A DNA stretch of 53,259 nt. Source: Maricaulis sp. (GTDB taxonomy: Bacteria > Pseudomonadota > Alphaproteobacteria > Caulobacterales > Maricaulaceae). The stretch is from NCBI RefSeq assembly GCF_017642925.1, contig NZ_JAEPOL010000025.1, forward strand, positions 1 to 53,259. The letters run 5' to 3'. Of the stretch, positions 52,762 through 53,259 are shown piece by piece (position 1 is the stretch's first letter; each line of letters begins with the position of its first letter). Position numbers and translations under genes: made by a program. The notes below the pieces were generated by a model. That model saw nothing but the letters and a program-made list of their open reading frames with translations, ran no database searches and was not told the origin of the DNA.

Positions 52762-53028
52762 ATGGCCCTCAAGGGCTTCAATGTGATGCTGCAGGCCGAG
52801 GACGCGGTCGGCCCGTGCTTTGTCGCCTATGGCGTGGTGGCCGAAACCGAGGAACAGGCCGCCCGCCTGGCCGAAGGCGCGGCGCAGGCCGAAGGCTTCT
52901 GGTCGGTCGAGACCGACGAAGTCTGGCAGCCCGAACCGGATGGCGACGAGGACTTCGGGGACATCCCCGAAGTCCTCGGCCGCAATGATCCCACCTATCT
53001 CGACGAGGACGAGGAAGACTGGGACTGA
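52762..53028 (+). CDS. Small acidic hypothetical protein
   Basis: An 88-residue protein beginning MALKGFNVMLQAED, directly behind cysS and therefore likely cotranscribed. The first half looks like a small alpha/beta domain (CFVAYGVVAETEEQAARLA); the tail is very acidic (DEDFGDIPE, YLDEDEEDWD). No family recognised. The frame continues upstream into cysS, but ATG 52762 gives the natural start. Confidence 0.75.
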   Translation: MALKGFNVMLQAEDAVGPCFVAYGVVAETEEQAARLAEGAAQAEGFWSVETDEVWQPEPDGDEDFGDIPEVLGRNDPTYLDEDEEDWD

Positions 53029-53069
53029 GGCCGCGGTTTTCTCCCTCACTCTCTCGCCACTTTCTCTTT

Positions 53070-53245
53070 CTTCCCCACGCTGTGGGGAAGTGGGCCCTCC
53101 GTAGCCTTGGCGAAGGAGGGGTCGAAGGGGCCGGCGCGGAGCGCTGGGAGGCGGTGGAGCTTGGCATCAACATAACGCCGCTGACGCGGCGCCCCTCCGT
53201 CTCGCCGCCTTGCGGCGATCCACCTCCCCATGAAATGGGGAGGAA
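53070..53245 (-). repeat. Dispersed palindromic repeat, family A (copy 2, inverted)
   Basis: Inverted relative to the copy at 199-361: its reverse complement begins TTCCTCCCCATTTCATGGGG and ends in a CCCACTTCCCCACAGCGTGG-type palindrome, with the shared GCCCCTTCGACCC block inside. The middle part has diverged or been replaced. No coding sequence. Confidence 0.7.
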
Positions 53246-53259
53246 TGGCGTGTCAGCAC

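Overview
The window is about 53 kb of high-GC DNA with genes packed on both strands. Overlapping ATGA stop/start junctions are frequent. It carries many TonB-dependent receptors, a complete type II secretion operon, NrdR-type boxes and PhoB-type direct repeats. Together this suggests an aquatic, oligotrophic alphaproteobacterium of the Caulobacterales/Maricaulales type (Maricaulis or Hyphomonas relatives). That placement comes from gene content and protein style, not from a marker-gene tree. I saw no rRNA, tRNA, CRISPR array, transposase or phage genes.

Layout. 1-2.8 kb: an M61-like secreted peptidase between short palindromic dispersed repeats. 2.8-5.1 kb (minus strand): an ornithine decarboxylase-like gene and a deoxyhypusine-synthase-like gene overlapping by 4 bp, probably a putrescine-to-homospermidine pair. 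5.3-11.3 kb: a large, internally duplicated surface-type lipoprotein followed by a TonB-dependent receptor. 11.4-22.9 kb: gspC-D-E-F-G-H-I-J-K-L-M-N in one run, ending in a small lipoprotein of unknown function. 23.1-23.6 kb (minus): a short prepilin peptidase. 23.6-27.6 kb: phnC, a phnD-phnE fusion gene, and a PstS-like binding protein. 27.7-28.9 kb (minus): a GT4 glycosyltransferase.

29.3-53 kb is more housekeeping in character: putA; nrdA and nrdB with NrdR boxes, separated by a barrel-like protein gene; folP; an SMR exporter; an M24 peptidase; an RluA-family pseudouridine synthase; a second TonB-dependent receptor behind an array of PhoB-like half sites, followed by a PhoD-type alkaline phosphatase; an HxlR regulator divergent from nitronate monooxygenase and GST genes; a DUF4168-like protein; a LysR regulator divergent from a zinc alcohol dehydrogenase; folE; cysS; and a small acidic protein.

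How it may work together. Half sites resembling the PhoB box (CTGTCAT repeated every 11 bp) lie before the lipoprotein/receptor pair, between the prepilin peptidase and phnC, and before the second receptor/PhoD pair. With the PhnCDE-type importer and PstS-like protein, this looks like a phosphate-scavenging region: phosphatase and surface lipoprotein outside, TonB receptors at the outer membrane, ABC import at the inner membrane, and a type II secretion system to export or release enzymes. In Caulobacter crescentus a phosphate-starvation lipoprotein (ElpS) is encoded beside a T2SS locus, which is a useful precedent. Whether the lipoprotein here is an ElpS relative cannot be settled without a search.
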